In this document: piece after piece, positions 4,527 through 5,848 of the stretch | How the letters are laid out: each line of letters opens with the position of its first letter | Numbering within the stretch: position 1 is the first letter of the stretch | Assembly (NCBI GenBank): GCA_900763355.1 | Contig: CAAFJY010000191.1 | Span: 1 to 5,848 of the forward strand | Length of the DNA stretch: 5,848 nucleotides | Direction: 5' to 3' | DNA from: Clostridia bacterium | GTDB taxonomy: Bacteria; Bacillota; Clostridia; Oscillospirales; Butyricicoccaceae | Made by a program: the position numbers and the translations under genes | Notes under the pieces: model-generated | Seen by the model: only the letters and a program-made list of their open reading frames with translations | Told to the model about the DNA's origin: nothing | Database searches by the model: none

Positions 4527-5848
4527 ATGACACAGCGGCAGGAGCAGCTGGCCCGGCTGGTGGATGCCGGGCGGGAACGCATCCTGGAGGCCGAGCGCTG
4601 GCTGTGGGAGCACCCCCAGACCGGCTTCACCGAATGGGAGGCCGAGGGCTGGCTGGAAGAGCAGTACCGGGCCCTGGGTTATACCCTGGTGACGGCGGGG
4701 GACATCCCCGGCTTTTACACCGACATTGATACTGGGCGGCCCGGCCCCACCCTCTGCATCCTGGGGGAGCTGGACGCGCTGGAAATGCCGAATCATCCCC
4801 AGGCCATCCACGGCATGGCCCACGCCTGCGGACACCACGCCCAGGGGGCGGCGCTGCTGGGGGTGGCCATGGCGCTGAAGCAGCACGGCGCGCTGGAGGG
4901 CCTCTCCGGACGGATCCGCCTGATGATGACCCCGGCAGAGGAGCTCATCCAGCTGCCCTTCCGGGAAGAGCTGCGGAAAAAAGGCGTCATCCATGCCCTC
5001 ACGGGGAAGGTGGAGCTCATGCACCGGGGCTTTTTTGACGGGGTGGACCTGGCGTTTATGGTCCACGGCACCTCCGAGGGGGAGGAGCACTGGTTCAGCG
5101 GCATCGGCGGCTACAACGGCTGCATCGCCAAGATCATCCGCTACAAGGGCCGGGCCGCCCACGCCGGCGGCGCGCCCGAGCGGGGCATCAACGCCCAATA
5201 TGCCGCCATGCTGGGGCTCCAGGCCTGCAACGACCTGCGGGAGACCTTCCAGGAAAAGGACGCCATCCGCTTCCACCCCATCATGACCGGGGTGACCTCG
5301 GCGGTGAACATCATCCCCGCGGAGATGAAGCTGGAGAGCTTTGTCCGCGGCCGCACGCTGGACGGCATCATCCGGGAGAACAAAAAGATCAACCGGGCTC
5401 TGGCCGGGGGAGCCCTGGCATTAGGGGCCGGAGTGGAGCTCACCGACCGGCCGGGCTATGCCCCCGAGTGCCACGACAGCGCCTTTTTGGCCTTGACCCA
5501 GCAGGTGTGCACCGACCTGGCGGGGCCGGAGCGGACGGCCTTTTACCCCCAGATGTGGAGCACCGGATCCTCGGACTTTGGGGATGTGACCACCGTCATG
5601 CCCGGGGTGCAGTTTTATGCCGCCGGGGCGGTGGGGAGCCCCCACGGGGACGATTATCTCCCCGCGGACCCCGTGCGCCTGTGCGTCAATTCCGCCAAGG
5701 CCCAGGTCCTGCTGGCCGACGCGCTGCTGCGGGAAAAAGCTGCCGCCGCCCGGGACATCGTGAAAAATTACCAGCCCCGCTTTTCCTCCATTTCGGAATA
5801 TTTCCGGGAGATGGACAAGCTCATCCTGGACAAGGACGCCGTGACCTA
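4527..5848 (+). CDS. M20-family amidohydrolase/peptidase (3' end beyond window)
   Basis: The frame stays open to the window edge, giving 440 residues without a stop; related proteins are usually about 400-480, so little is missing. It is a predicted cytoplasmic, metal-dependent M20 hydrolase that cleaves amide or peptide bonds, in the AbgB/M20D-like group. Likely metal and catalytic residues are Cys101 and His103 in HACGHHAQ (99-106), Glu138-Glu139 in TPAEE, His212 in RAAHAGGAPERGINA (the start of the lid domain helix) and His373 in GSPHGDDY. ILGELDALEMPNH (78-90) precedes the metal motif as in aminoacylase-like members. The usual Asp after HACGH is His here. The ATG at 4527 is preferred because AAAGG (4510-4514) lies upstream at about 12 nt. 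An in-frame ATG at 4500 would add nine residues but has no good Shine-Dalgarno. The substrate is unknown; N-acyl amino acids or small peptides are typical for the family. Confidence 0.92.
   Translation, partial: MTQRQEQLARLVDAGRERILEAERWLWEHPQTGFTEWEAEGWLEEQYRALGYTLVTAGDIPGFYTDIDTGRPGPTLCILGELDALEMPNHPQAIHGMAHACGHHAQGAALLGVAMALKQHGALEGLSGRIRLMMTPAEELIQLPFREELRKKGVIHALTGKVELMHRGFFDGVDLAFMVHGTSEGEEHWFSGIGGYNGCIAKIIRYKGRAAHAGGAPERGINAQYAAMLGLQACNDLRETFQEKDAIRFHPIMTGVTSAVNIIPAEMKLESFVRGRTLDGIIRENKKINRALAGGALALGAGVELTDRPGYAPECHDSAFLALTQQVCTDLAGPERTAFYPQMWSTGSSDFGDVTTVMPGVQFYAAGAVGSPHGDDYLPADPVRLCVNSAKAQVLLADALLREKAAAARDIVKNYQPRFSSISEYFREMDKLILDKDAVT

Noticed and set aside
4362..5276. Long minus-strand reading frame opposite the M20 gene
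   Set aside because: Spans two unrelated genes in antisense and has no family signature; the plus-strand frame contains all M20 motifs.

Overview
The window is GC-rich DNA with strongly GC-ending codons. It carries Gram-positive-style signals: Shine-Dalgarno sites before two genes, U-tract intrinsic terminators and a CCA-encoding tRNA gene. Together with a SpoVB-like flippase and a hybrid sensor kinase of a type common in gut Clostridia, this suggests an Oscillospiraceae-like anaerobic Firmicute (Clostridia). That placement is inference from protein flavour; no marker gene settles it.

Layout: (1) 1-1208, plus strand: remains of a membrane-bound hybrid histidine kinase. It has lost its N-terminal region, carries a one-base frameshift near 245, appears to have lost the whole HisKA (phospho-acceptor His) domain near 405, and has a second deletion near 885 that fuses the ATPase domain out of frame to a truncated receiver domain. 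A consensus extended -10 box sits at the left edge. (2) 1250-1299: a strong 13-bp terminator shared by the kinase remnant (plus) and the converging transporter gene (minus). (3) 1303-2628, minus: an intact sodium:neurotransmitter-symporter-family (NSS/SNF) transporter. (4) 2629-2952: a structured leader upstream of the transporter, the tRNA terminator, a tRNA-Pro(GGG) gene on the minus strand and its promoter. (5) 2953-4482, plus: a SpoVB-like MOP-superfamily flippase. (6) 4527 to the right edge, plus: an M20-family amidohydrolase/peptidase cut by the window end after 440 codons.

The genes do not form an obvious pathway. The transporter and the M20 hydrolase could both serve amino-acid or peptide use, but they are divergently oriented and separated by other units. 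The flippase and hydrolase are co-directional, 44 bp apart, and may be partly co-transcribed, although a candidate promoter lies in the end of the flippase gene. I see no mobile element, CRISPR array or convincing new multi-gene system. The observations most worth checking are the multi-lesion kinase, three mutually exclusive stems in the transporter leader, a near-ideal G-quadruplex motif inside the flippase gene, and the flippase start without a Shine-Dalgarno.
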